From Ditylenchus dipsaci (lineage: Eukaryota > Nematoda > Chromadorea > Rhabditida > Anguinidae), in contig SADC01000859.1 in the NCBI GenBank assembly GCA_004194705.1, positions 1 to 64,000 on the forward strand: a stretch of 64,000 nt of DNA. The letters run 5' to 3'. Every line of letters begins with the position of its first letter. Position 1 is the first letter of the stretch. This document shows, in pieces, positions 1 to 9,900 of the stretch. Both the position numbers and the translations under genes were made by a program. The notes beneath the pieces are model-generated. The model made no database searches, was not told where the DNA came from, and saw only the letters and a list, made by a program, of their open reading frames with translations.

Positions 1-50
1 CCTTTTTTTATGAGCCTCTTCAATCATCTTTCTGTTAATTTTCGGCGTAC

Positions 51-1213
51 TAAAGTGCGGTGCATAATTATACGACCACCCCCCTATTTTGCGAATTCGG
101 GACTTTTCGAAATAATTCCTAAATCTACTACCACCATTCGAAAAAGCGCGCTGAAAAACGGTGGTTTTGCTACAGTATCGATAAGTAGCCGATATTTTTG
201 TAAGAAATTTTTTCAAAATGTGAAATTTCGGCGGTGCATATTTATACGACACTTAGAACAAAGCACTATTTTGCCACTAAACAGAGCACTATAACAAAGC
301 ACTACCATCATTAACAGCTTTAGAATGTAAGCCCTGAATCTTAGCTACAATTGATAGGTCAATCTTTTATTTTTCATCATTCCGGAAAAGTTATGACCAT
401 CAACAAAAAGTGTCGATTCTAGTCAAAATCAAAGTAAATCTAAGGAAAATGGTTGTTTGACCGCATAAATACTGATTTTTTTAAAATTTTTAATATCATA
501 TTTACCAGTTAATGCACTTTTTGGAAGCTTAATATTTTTTCTACAAAATGACATGTCAGTTTTTCATAAGATTGTACAGGGCTGAGAAACGGACGGTTTA
601 AATTGAAAGAAGTGAAAATGTCTCAAAATAAAGCAAAAGTAGAGTTTTTCACTTCTTTCAATTTAAACCGTCCGTTTCTCAGCCCTGTACAATCTTATGA
701 AAAAGCTGACATGTCATTTTGTAGAAAAAATATTAAGCTTCCAAAAAGTGCATTAACTGGTAAATTATGATATTAAATTTTAAGAAAAAATCAGTATTTA
801 TGCGGTCAAACAACCATTTTCCTTAGATTTACTTTGATTTTGACTAGAAATCGACACTTTTTTGTTGATGGTCATAACTTTTTCCGGAATGATGAAAATA
901 AAAGATTGACCTATCAAATTGTAGCTAAGATTCAGGGCTTACTTCTAAAGCTGTTAATGATGGTAGTGCTTGTTATAGTGCTCTGTTTAGTGCAAAATAG
1001 TGCTTTGTTCTAAGTGGTCGTATAAATATGCACCGCCGAAATTTCACATTTTGAAAAAATTTCTTACAAAATATCGGCTACTTATCGATACTGTAGTAAA
1101 ACCACCGTTTTTCAGCGCGCTTTTTCGAATGGTGGTAGTAGATTTTAGGAATTATTTCGAAAAGTCCCGAAATCGCAAAATGGGGTGGTCGTATAATTAT
1201 GCACCGCACTTTA
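51..1213. mobile_element. 1.16-kb fold-back element
   Basis: An almost perfect palindrome with two arms of about 570 bases and a loop near 620-645. The left end AAGTGCGGTGCATAATTATA is matched in reverse complement at the right end, and each end is flanked by TA. Both arms contain many stops and the overlapping open frames are mirror images, so I see no protein. The TA flanks suggest mobilisation by a Tc1/mariner/pogo-type transposase; that is inference. Confidence 0.8.
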
Positions 1214-1295
1214 TGATATACCCCCCTTCCAAAAACAGCTACTTTGATATACCCCCCCCCAATCCATGGACCTACTTTGATATACCAAAGATAGC
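1213..1295. repeat. Poly-C snapback repeat (TACTTTGATATACC type)
   Basis: Short units ctactttgatatacccccc follow one another directly beside the preceding fold-back. The same composition (a run of 8-13 C or G next to a ctac/gtag plus tata motif) recurs near 6060-6130, 11590-11822, 31990-32066 and 50386-50415, so it is a dispersed family rather than a chance homopolymer. Confidence 0.55.
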
Positions 1296-1680
1296 GTCTA
1301 ATTTTTTCAAAATTCAAGGTCAAGATGGAACTTGACCTTGAATTTCGAAAACACTGTCTCTGTAGCACAGCCTAGAGATGTGCACGATGTGATCAATTCT
1401 TTCACAAGATCCTAAACAAATTACCGTATTTTCTCTGGTTAGGCCACCTTTCACGTTGAATATCTATATTCTAGTACATAAGGCTTATTTTTAGGGTTGT
1501 CAAGCTCGAAATCGAACTTTCGAACGCTCTAAAAATTTGACGGCTCAGCAACACTTTTTCGCGGCAGCAAAGTTTTTTTTGGTAAATATCAACTGACACC
1601 ATTTTTTTCGGAATATTTGAAACTTTTGATTAAAATCGACAATTTTGACAGTAAAAGTTTTCGGAAAGTTACTCCTTATA

Positions 1681-2093
1681 CCAAAATCTCTTCCTGAATC
1701 CGAATCCGTGAGATCAGGTCCGAAAAATTTCAGGAAGCTGAGATTTTTTTTAAAGGACCATTGCCATTTCCGACAACGGTTGTCCCCGCCAATTCAAATT
1801 TTTTTCTTTATCGTTGGATCCACGTACGAATTTTTCAACTTGGTTTCTATCAAAACTAAAAAAATTCTAGCCTTGTTTTTTAAAACCAAGCTAAAAAATC
1901 CGTACAGAAGTTGAATGATTAGGAAAAAAAAATGAATTGGCGGGGGACAATTCAAAACAGGTGGCAATAGCCCTTTAAAGTAGGGAAGCGATCCAAATTT
2001 TCTGTGTGGTCTACTCAAAATACTAATATCTCAGCTCCCTGAAATTTTTCGGACCTGATCTCAACTGATTCGGATTTAGGAAGAGATTTTTGG
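1681..2093. mobile_element. TA-flanked fold-back carrying a nested TTAA element
   Basis: Inverted ends CCAAAATCTCTTCCTGAATC and its near complement sit between TA dinucleotides at 1679-1680 and 2094-2095. The arms are interrupted in the middle by a second palindrome at 1754-1974 with its own TTAA flanks, so this is a nested insertion. No coding potential is seen. Confidence 0.7.
1754..1974. mobile_element. TTAA-flanked MITE (piggyBac-like)
   Basis: Ends AGGACCATTGCC and GGCAATAGCCCT are flanked by TTAA at 1750-1753 and 1975-1978. The internal part (gtccccgccaattca, then a cgtac..aacttggtttct core) recurs at 49900-49970, 52158-52688 and 61728-61958. A TTAA duplication is the hallmark of piggyBac-type elements; the assignment rests on that and on the shared ends, because no transposase is present. 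Confidence 0.75.
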
Positions 2094-2498
2094 TACCCCT
2101 AATAGTCACCCCTAATAGTTTTTTTGCCTTTGGAACCAGGGCTAACCAAAAAACAATTTTCGATTGTTTGAAAACAAAGTGTTACCGTGCTTATTCAGGA
2201 GTTACGAATCACGATCATACGAGTGGTTGTACCTTGAGAAAATTAAATTTCGAGGAAAGATTTTATATGTCATGGTCACATTTCGAACTTCAATTAAGTA
2301 TTTCTCAAAATTTTCTGTCACAGGGGTTCTAGCCAATCACTTTTACACGTAACCTGGGGGTGCTCTACAGGAAATACAATATTTTTATAATCTTTTGTCC
2401 TCAGTCAAAAGATCCTCAGAATTTCCTTGAAAATCGTCAGAATCTCCTTATAAGAGCAAACTAATGCCTGTGAGGATTGCTGTGTGTATTGTTTAATA

Positions 2499-2865
2499 CA
2501 GTCAAACCTCGATATAACGAACCCCTGGGGACCGGCCATAACGGTCGTTATATCGAGGGTTTCGTTGTATCGAAGGTATACTATAAGTCATTTAAAGGAC
2601 CATAGCCGTCGCAGACAACGAGAATTTCAAATGTTTGAATTCGCGCGGACAGTTCTCTTTCGTCTCGCACTATACTCTTTTGACTTGTCTCGAATGACTC
2701 AAAAGAGTACAATGAAAGACGAAAAGAGAACTGTCCCGCGCGAATTCAAACATTTGAAAATTCTCGTTGTCGGAGACGGCTATGATCCTTTAACGTAATC
2801 ACCAGCCAAATCGTTATATCAGGGTTTCGTTGTTATCGAGACTTCGTTAATCGAGGTTTTGACTG
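2499..2865. mobile_element. Pogo-like MITE, CAGTC..GATATAACGAA ends
   Basis: The element begins CAGTCAAACCTCGATATAAC and ends with the complement, between TA dinucleotides (2497-2498, 2866-2867). The inner halves repeat cgttatatcgaggg. CAGT-initial ends on a TA target are typical of pogo/Tigger elements (known family trait). Related copies lie at 8305-8572, 14508-14676, 36342-36399, 57855-58030 and 59216-59560. A TTAA MITE is nested at 2596-2789. Confidence 0.75.
2596..2789. mobile_element. TTAA-flanked MITE nested in the pogo-like MITE
   Basis: AGGACCATAGCC and GGCTATGATCCT ends lie between TTAA at 2592-2595 and 2790-2793. The body is a palindrome around actcttttga with ttcgcgcgg on both sides. 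It is close to the copies at 29299-29515 and 53955-54174. Confidence 0.8.
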
Positions 2866-3009
2866 TACAATAAAACAATTCCTAACCGGGTTTCCAATAA
2901 TGACAGTGACACTTACAGTGACATGTCAGTGTCACTGTCATTATTTGGAGACCCTGTTTCTAAACACAATCCCTAAAAAAAAAAGTTATTTCTGAGGGGT
3001 AGAGAGCAA

Positions 3010-3510
3010 TATTTTACTGAAAGGGTCAACAGACATTTTCGGCTTCAAAATGTTGTAGGTGAACATTGGGCCAACAAAATGTTGAGGGGTAAAATGTTGA
3101 AGTGCTATCAACGTTTCAGGGTCAACAAAAATGTTAAGCGACAACAATGTTGACCCTAACTATAGACACTGCCAAACACTATATTCTACCCAAAACTTAT
3201 ACAGCACAGCACAAAAGCCAATTCTAAGCAAAAAATAATAATAAAAAATTCATATTCCCATGAATATATGCAAAAAAAGTAAAAATTGGGTGTTAAACTT
3301 TAAATAAAGTTTTAACACGAGTTGAACTTCACCCATTTAAAATAAGACTTTACCTAATTTAAAGTTTAAAATTTAAAAGAAAAATTTGACTGGACATTGT
3401 AAAGTTTAAATTAGATAGGTAATGTTTAAATAAACTTTAACTTTACCCATTATTCACTTTTCCAGGTTAGGTTAAAGTTTAAATTAGGTCATGTTAAACT
3501 TTAAATGGGA
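3010..3510. repeat. Two short word arrays (ATGTTGA and TTTAAACTTTA)
   Basis: At 3010-3170 the word aaaatgttga/gggtcaaca recurs about seven times with irregular spacing. At 3285-3510 the word ttaaactttaa, in both orientations with acc/ggt ends, recurs about ten times. No gene is seen. Confidence 0.5.
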
Positions 3511-3523
3511 CGCAACAAACTCG

Positions 3524-3870
3524 CCAACGCGAAAACTCGCCAACAGCCAATCTCGCCAACGGCGAAACTCGCCAATGGCAAAACTCGCCAACAGAAAACT
3601 CGGATCAAGTGTAGTATACACCCTTCACTCAAGTGTAGTATACACCCTTCAGTCAAATTAGCTTGGGGACCAAGGCATAATTTTTAAAATTATTTTAATT
3701 TAAAAAAAGTTGCCTTGGTCCCCCAAGCTAATTGACTGAAGGGTGTATACTACACTTGAGTGAAGGGTGTATAGTAAAACTTAGCCGAAAACTCGCCAAC
3801 AGAAAACTCGCCAACGAAAAACTCGCCAACGCAAAAAAATTTCCAACTGAAAACTCGCCAACGGGGTACA
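3524..3870. repeat. CTCGCCAAC word array, split by a palindrome
   Basis: Units of about 17 bases, aaaactcgccaacgg with small changes, run in the same direction at 3524-3604 and 3786-3865. The interruption is a separate palindrome, so the array was continuous before that insertion. Confidence 0.7.
3605..3780. mobile_element. Palindromic insertion with ACCAAGGC/GCCTTGGT arms
   Basis: Arms aagtgtagtatacaccc ... agcttggggaccaaggc pair with the right half; the centre is A/T only. It interrupts the CTCGCCAAC array. It contains two copies of the dispersed word GGGGACCAAGGC. Confidence 0.7.
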
Positions 3871-3871
3871 C

Positions 3872-4013
3872 GGACAATTCACTCCAGGACAATTCACCTC
3901 TGGGACAATTCACCTCCAGGACAATTCACCTCCGGGACAATTCACCTCCAGGACAATTCACCTCTGGGACAATTCACCTCCAGGACAATTCACCTCTCGG
4001 GAGAATTCACCTC
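3872..4013. repeat. ACAATTCACCTC word array
   Basis: About eight tandem units of 17-18 bases, ggacaattcacctccgg. It lies directly after the CTCGCCAAC array. Confidence 0.75.
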
Positions 4014-4151
4014 CAAAAATAAAAAACATTCCGAATTTGCGCTTTTTTGTTGCATTGTTTCTTTTGTCTCAGAAGTGTTCAGCGAGGCAGGGAAAACAAG
4101 TTCATGGATTGGCAAGCCGCGAAGCGACCAAAAGGCAAGCGTGCGATTTTC

Positions 4152-5560
4152 GGGTTTTGTGCTTAAAATATAGCTAAGATTTGAATTTCAGGGTTCCGGA
4201 AAGATATCCGGTAAAAGTTTACAAAAATCTGCAGAAAATCAAAGTTGAACACGAAATCCACCTGAAATCCGGGCTAAAATCCACCATCTCCGATTTGGAG
4301 GGACTTAAAAACTTTGTCTGGAGCCTACTCAATTTCGGGTTTAGTGCTTAAAAGAAAGCTAAGATATCGAATTTTAGGGTTCCGGAAAGATAACCGGTAA
4401 AAATTTACAAATTGGCGACTCACCCACCCACACATGCCAAATACTTTGAACTATCCTGTAGACATTCACAAATGACACCACGAATGACAAAATGCTTCTT
4501 TGATTTTTACTTTGACTTGCCTCGACTATTTGGATTTTAGGCTGTAATGCAAGTATCAAATTTGTAAATAGAAATTTTTTGTACAATCTGTCTCAAAGGT
4601 ATTGGGTATCTTTTAAAATTTCGTGTGGGCAACAATTTGCCGGCAATTTTCTCCGACAGCGATTTAAAAATAAAAATCATTGTGAGACCTACATCACCCA
4701 AACATGATTTGTAAACTGCCCTGAGATACTGTTACTTCCTCTGCCAACTGCTGAGTTTAGTAAGAGGCTCTATACACCAAGAGAACTTATACTATTTACT
4801 CTATCCTTGGCGTACATTAATTAATGTTGGGTTGCAAACACAACATGAATACTTTTTTTGTGAAAAACATTGCAGAACAGTGATGAAGAGCACTTATGAC
4901 GAAAAAATCGATTTATATAATATGATTTCGAATGATACCCACAACTTTTGAGACACCCTGTACCCAATAATTTGGAAAACACCTTCACTCGAAATTCGGA
5001 AGGCAACAAAATCTTCTTTTAGGAACAACTTCAGTTCTGCATGTTCGTGCTTAAAAGAAAGCTAAGATGTTGCACATAAGTGTTCCGATGATACGTAGGA
5101 CAAAGATTTGCAAAACATGACATAAAATTGGGCTTGAATACAAAATCCACTCTAAATTCAAGCCAAAATCCTCCACCTCCAATGTGGAGGGCAAGAAAAA
5201 TTTTTTTTTAGAAGCAATTTCAATTATACATGTTTGTGCTAAAAAGAAAGCTAAGATGTTTTACTTGAGTTTTCCGGTTAGATATCCGTAATAAATTTGC
5301 AAAAAAAATGACATAAATTGTACTTCAACACGAAATCCACCCTAAATCCAGGCCAGAATCCACCAAATTTTGATTTAGAGGGCAAGCAAAAAATTTTAGA
5401 AGCCACTTCAATTGTACGTGTTTGTGCTTAAAAGAAAGCTGAGATGTTGTACTTGAGTGTTCCGGAAAAATTTCTGGCATAGCTTTGCAAAAAATGGCTA
5501 AAAATTGGATTCTAAGTCAAAAGTGGCGATCCACCCATCCTCCCACACATGCCAAATACT
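4152..5560. repeat. Tandem repeat of about 190 bases, interrupted
   Basis: The phrase gtgcttaaaagaaagctaag occurs at about 4152, 4338, 5044, 5234 and 5423, so spacing is 186-190 bases within each block. Each unit continues with a ttccgg..atatccgg motif and a ccaccta..atttggaggg segment. The stretch at about 4410-5030 separates the two blocks. Both blocks end in ccacacatgccaaatact, which suggests an internal duplication or insertion. No reading frame is conserved between units. Confidence 0.65.
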
Positions 5561-5583
5561 ATAGAGAGGCTCAAATTGAAAAC

Positions 5584-5988
5584 AACCCTCTAAAGTCTGA
5601 ATTTCGCCCTCTAATTTCTGAATTCTGCCCTCTAATTTTTAAAAACTGGTTTTCTCTGTGAAAATCTTAGTGACTTTTATTTTTTGAACCTGCTTGTAGC
5701 ACTACTCTTCTAGTTTCTGATGAGCCATCAATCAACCTCTTATTATTAAAAAACATTGAAAAAAGTTGGTTTTTATGAAACAAGTAGTTGTTTTACGAAA
5801 ACCAACTTTTCTCAACGTTTTCTAAATCATAACAGGTTGATTGATAGCTCATTAGAAACTAGAAGAGTAGTGCTACAAGCAGGTTCAAAGAAATAAAAAG
5901 TCACTAAGATTTTCACAGAGAAAACCAGTTTTTAAAAATTAGAGGCAGAATTCAGAAATTAGAGGGCGAAATTCAGACTTTAGAGGGT
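5584..5988. mobile_element. Fold-back element (CCCTCTAA type)
   Basis: A palindrome centred near 5781. Its outer arms are tandem words ccctctaatttctgaattc. The inner arm actcttctagtttctgatga is shared with the fold-back in the intron of the REEP-MSP gene (19055-19477), although the outer arms of the two differ completely. Confidence 0.75.
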
Positions 5989-6144
5989 GCATTTCAGTTA
6001 CAGCCATATAGAGATGTCACAAAAAAGTTTAGTTGAAAGTATTAAAACTAAGACTTGCTGCCTCTTGGAATGAGGAAAGCTTATATGACAGGGGGACTTT
6101 TTGCGAGGGAGGAAGGTGGTACATTACAGTAGCGCCCAAACATC

Positions 6145-6510
6145 CATGAGTAAAGTTTAAATTTGACGGGGTAAATGAATAATTTGACGGGATAAAATTC
6201 AAATTTAGTGGGTAAATCGGGGAGGAGAAGAATAGGCCATTTCAAATTGGGCCAATTCAATTTGGGCCATTTTCAAATTGGGCCATTTCGAATTTGGCCA
6301 ATGCAAATTGGGCCAATTTCAAAATGGGCCACGATTCTGAATCAAACAACAGTTTTGAAATTGGCCCAATTTGCATTGGACCAATTTGAAAATGGCCCAA
6401 ATTGAGTTGGCCCAATTTGAAATGGCCCATTCTTCCCTCCCCGGTAAATCAATAGTTTGGCGGGGTAAAACAATTTGAGCCTTTCCGATTTTGGATTTAG
6501 TAATTTCACC
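6145..6510. mobile_element. GACGGGGTAAAT word element, carrier of a nested MITE
   Basis: Words aatttgacggggtaaat occur on both sides (6150-6218 and 6443-6500). The centre is occupied by an inserted MULE-like MITE with an 8-bp target duplication. The same word forms the ends of the larger fold-back at 16069-16888. Confidence 0.6.
6219..6442. mobile_element. MULE-like MITE made of a GGGCC word array
   Basis: Ends GGGGAGGAGAAGAATAGGCC and GGGCCATTCTTCCCTCCCC are flanked by the direct repeat GGTAAATC (6211-6218 and 6443-6450), an 8-bp target duplication. The whole body is an array of gggcc separated by atttcaaatt-type spacers. The central piece acgattctga matches the end of the GTGCC array at 20690. 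The ends resemble those of the autonomous MULE at 43246-45980, but with GGGCC in place of GCGCC. Confidence 0.85.
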
Positions 6511-6954
6511 CGTCACGTTAAATATATTATAGAAATTTGATTAAATTTCCAAGTGTATTGTTATAAAAATATTCGATGACTTTAAGTTACAAAAGTTTAA
6601 TAATGAAGAGAATAAAATTTTTAAAATAAAATAGTGAATGAGATTTTTCTACACGTCGCTGCCGCTCATTTTTGACCCGCCGCTGCCGCTTCAGCTATTA
6701 TTTTTTCCCGTCGCCTGTCCAAGGTGCCTGTCCACCCTTGTATACCATAATCGGCTTTCAAAACTGTCCCTTGTAATTTCTTTCATTGTTTTCCAATACA
6801 AACATTTGTTGATTACTCTTCTTTATTTCAATATGAATATTGTAAGAGTAATAAAATATCCGACTGATCTGTACAGCAAATAAATAACTTTCTTATACAC
6901 AACAAACTGATATGGCTGATTCATTGATATATAATTTAAAAAACAATAAACATT

Positions 6955-9900
6955 TTAACAAGACATTTGCGTTAGGGCTTTGTCTAGCGCATCTACAACT
7001 TCTCTTAGGTCTTGCTCATTAAAACAGAGTGGAGGTTTAAACTTGAGAATATTTGTGTGTGGTCCATCCGCATTTAGGAGTACTCCATAATTTTGACGCA
7101 GGTTCATTATCAGCGAATGGGCTAGTTCACTGTCAGGCTCACGTCTAAAATTTGATTGTGAAAAAAAATAAAAACTTATTTGTCCTAAAAAGAAGCAATA
7201 AATTCTCTGTCACAAATTGTCTTTTTTCTGTATAAATTTTTTGTTTGGCACGTTTTTCTCAAATTTATTGGTCTTTTTCAAAGGGATAAAACCATTAGGT
7301 AGCCTTGCAACTCTAGTCTCTAACAATGTAATATTTTTTGCATCATCTTGAAAAAACGTAGCACGAAAAGATAAAATATGCACCAAACCGTGAAAATCCA
7401 TAAATAACCCCTCCCTTTTAGACCTCTTCTCTAACCCTCTAGGGAGTTATTTATGAGTTATTTTCAAGGCTTAGGCTTCGGTAGGCCATCGCCGATTAGG
7501 TCGTAGTAAGGGGGGTTATTTATGACCCTTTTTTTATTGGGAGGGGGCTAATTTATACGGTCGACCAAACACTTTTCCGACTCTTTTCATACTCTTATCT
7601 TTTCGTGTTGCACTTTTTAAAGATGCTGAAATGAATGATATCGCAGTGCCACCTGAGGTTCTATTTCTTTGAAAAAAGTTTAGAAAATTCGAAAGAGACA
7701 GGCAAACCAAAAAAATTGATGCAGAAAGAAGAAAATTTAAATTTGAGACTGAAAAGCAGATATAAGTAAAAATATAATGAACTCACGTTTTCTGCTCTTG
7801 ACAAGATCAATTCCCCAGAACATACCCACACCTCTGGAACGGCAAAAATATTAAAAAGTTCGAAAATTTTTAAAAATTAGTCACCTGACATCCCAATGCA
7901 CTCATGCCTTTTCATCAAACCGTAAAGTTCCTTTTCAAAGACTCCACCCATTTTGTGTGAATGTTCCACCAGTTTTTCATCTTTGATCACTTTAAGCACA
8001 CCTAATACTGCGGCACATGCCACTGGATTTCCACCTACAAGCATTTAATCAAATAAAACCTTTTCAAGCTCAGCTCAAAAAAGCTTACCAAAGTGTTGAA
8101 GTAACCAGCTTGCCCACCTAGCTTATCTGCAATTTCTTTCCTGGTCACTACTGCTGCAACTGGGATCCATTGCCTAAAAATTGAAAAAAATAATACAAAA
8201 AAGTTATTCATCTTAATTCAATGCACTCACCCATCGGTTTGCCCATTGTGACAATGTCTGGCACAAATCCTGCAAGATGAAATATAAATTTTGGTAGGTG
8301 TTACAGTCAATATATATATAGTCAATGGATATATAGTAACAACCCTCGACTCGAGGGCCTCGAGTTCGTTCCCGCCTAGTGTCCGACCCTTTTTTACCTC
8401 AATTTTTGACGTATTTTAGCCATTCTGCTGGTCATTCTTGCCGACTATAGCAAAATTTTTGCCGAAAAGACCCAAGTACTCAATTACAGTGACACCTCCT
8501 TTTTCAAAAAAGTGTCAGACCCGAAGTGGGAACTAATTTGAAAGGGGGATGTCCTTGTACAGGGGTTAACTGTATTAGTTATTGCCACACACTAACCATC
8601 TTTGTGGAGTTGATGCGCCCAGAAGGACTGCCCTATCCTGCCGAATCCAGTCTGCACCTCATCAATAATCACCAATCCTCCATGACTATGCATGTGCTCA
8701 GCAACAGACTTGAGGTATGTTTTAGGTGGGATGATTTGACCTCCACAGGATTGGAGAGCCTCAGCAATGTAGCCAGCCACACTTCTGCTTGTTGTTCAGC
8801 TTTTTTGAGCAGTTGAAGCACTTCATTGGCATATTTTTGACCAGCTTCATGCAGTTTTTCTTCATCATTTAAATGTTGATCGTCCAGGCGGTGCATTCCT
8901 CTAAAGACATCTGGGACTGGAGCCTGAAGTGAATTTTAGGTATAGCTACAATATTGGTTCTGTTTAAAAAATAGTACCACATGAACCCAGTCGGGCTTTT
9001 GTATACTGCAGCCATGATCGAATTTGTAAGGACTCATTTGCATGGTGGTGGTCACATGGCCATGGTAAGCACTGAAATCAATAAATGGTTTATAAAATTG
9101 GGCTTAATATCTCAAAAAGTTAGGGTGGTCCAGAAGAAATTTTTTTTATTTTTATGCAACTTTATGATAACTTCACGATTGTATTATGGATGTTCAAAAA
9201 TTTTCGCAAAAATATATTTTAGTGGCATAAAATTTTGCTTCACTGAGCTTTTATTCTTGGTAATTTGAGTAGCTAGAGATTTTCCGTAATTGTCGAATTT
9301 GCAAATTGTCGAAAATGTTACTAAACAGTGCTAGTAACGCGGGCAAAGCAAAATGCAGTCAACTCTCTATATAAAGGGCAAAAATCTTAGCTGATTTGGT
9401 CAGAATATCATACATTGCCCCAAATACCGCATTTCCTATGACTAAACGTCGCCTACCTCCATCCCGTAATTCAAAATAGTAATGTTGGCATTGTGTTTAT
9501 GGCTAACTTTTTGCAGACCACTCTGAGAGTGGTCTGCAAAAAGTCTGATTTGTCTGAGAGTGGCACTCTCAGACAAATTACTACTGATTTTATAGTCAGT
9601 GAAGTCAGCTGCAAAATAGGTGATAATTTGCCTGAGAGCAGTCTTCAAAAAGTGAGTCAAAACAGAATGTCAAAAACGCGATTATTAATCGAGGGGCATT
9701 ATTGCTTGAATAATTAATAGGAAATACAATATATTTTCTTTATATATGAGCCTCTTAATACCAGACCCAAAATCCAGCACCTTAGTTTCCCTTATGTAAA
9801 TATTCAACTTTATACAAACAAAACAGCAAAAATATAACTTACTGGTCCAACACGATCATGTCATGGTTTTGAGTGAAGTCACGAGCCAAACGAAGAGCCA

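Noticed and set aside
1000..1368. Overlapping 111- and 96-codon frames at the end of the first fold-back
   Set aside because: Both derive from the fold-back arm and poly-C units and repeat the residues of the frame at 10-294.
3524..3870. CRISPR-like array
   Set aside because: Units of about 17 bases without unique spacers, in a eukaryotic context with introns; it is a word array.
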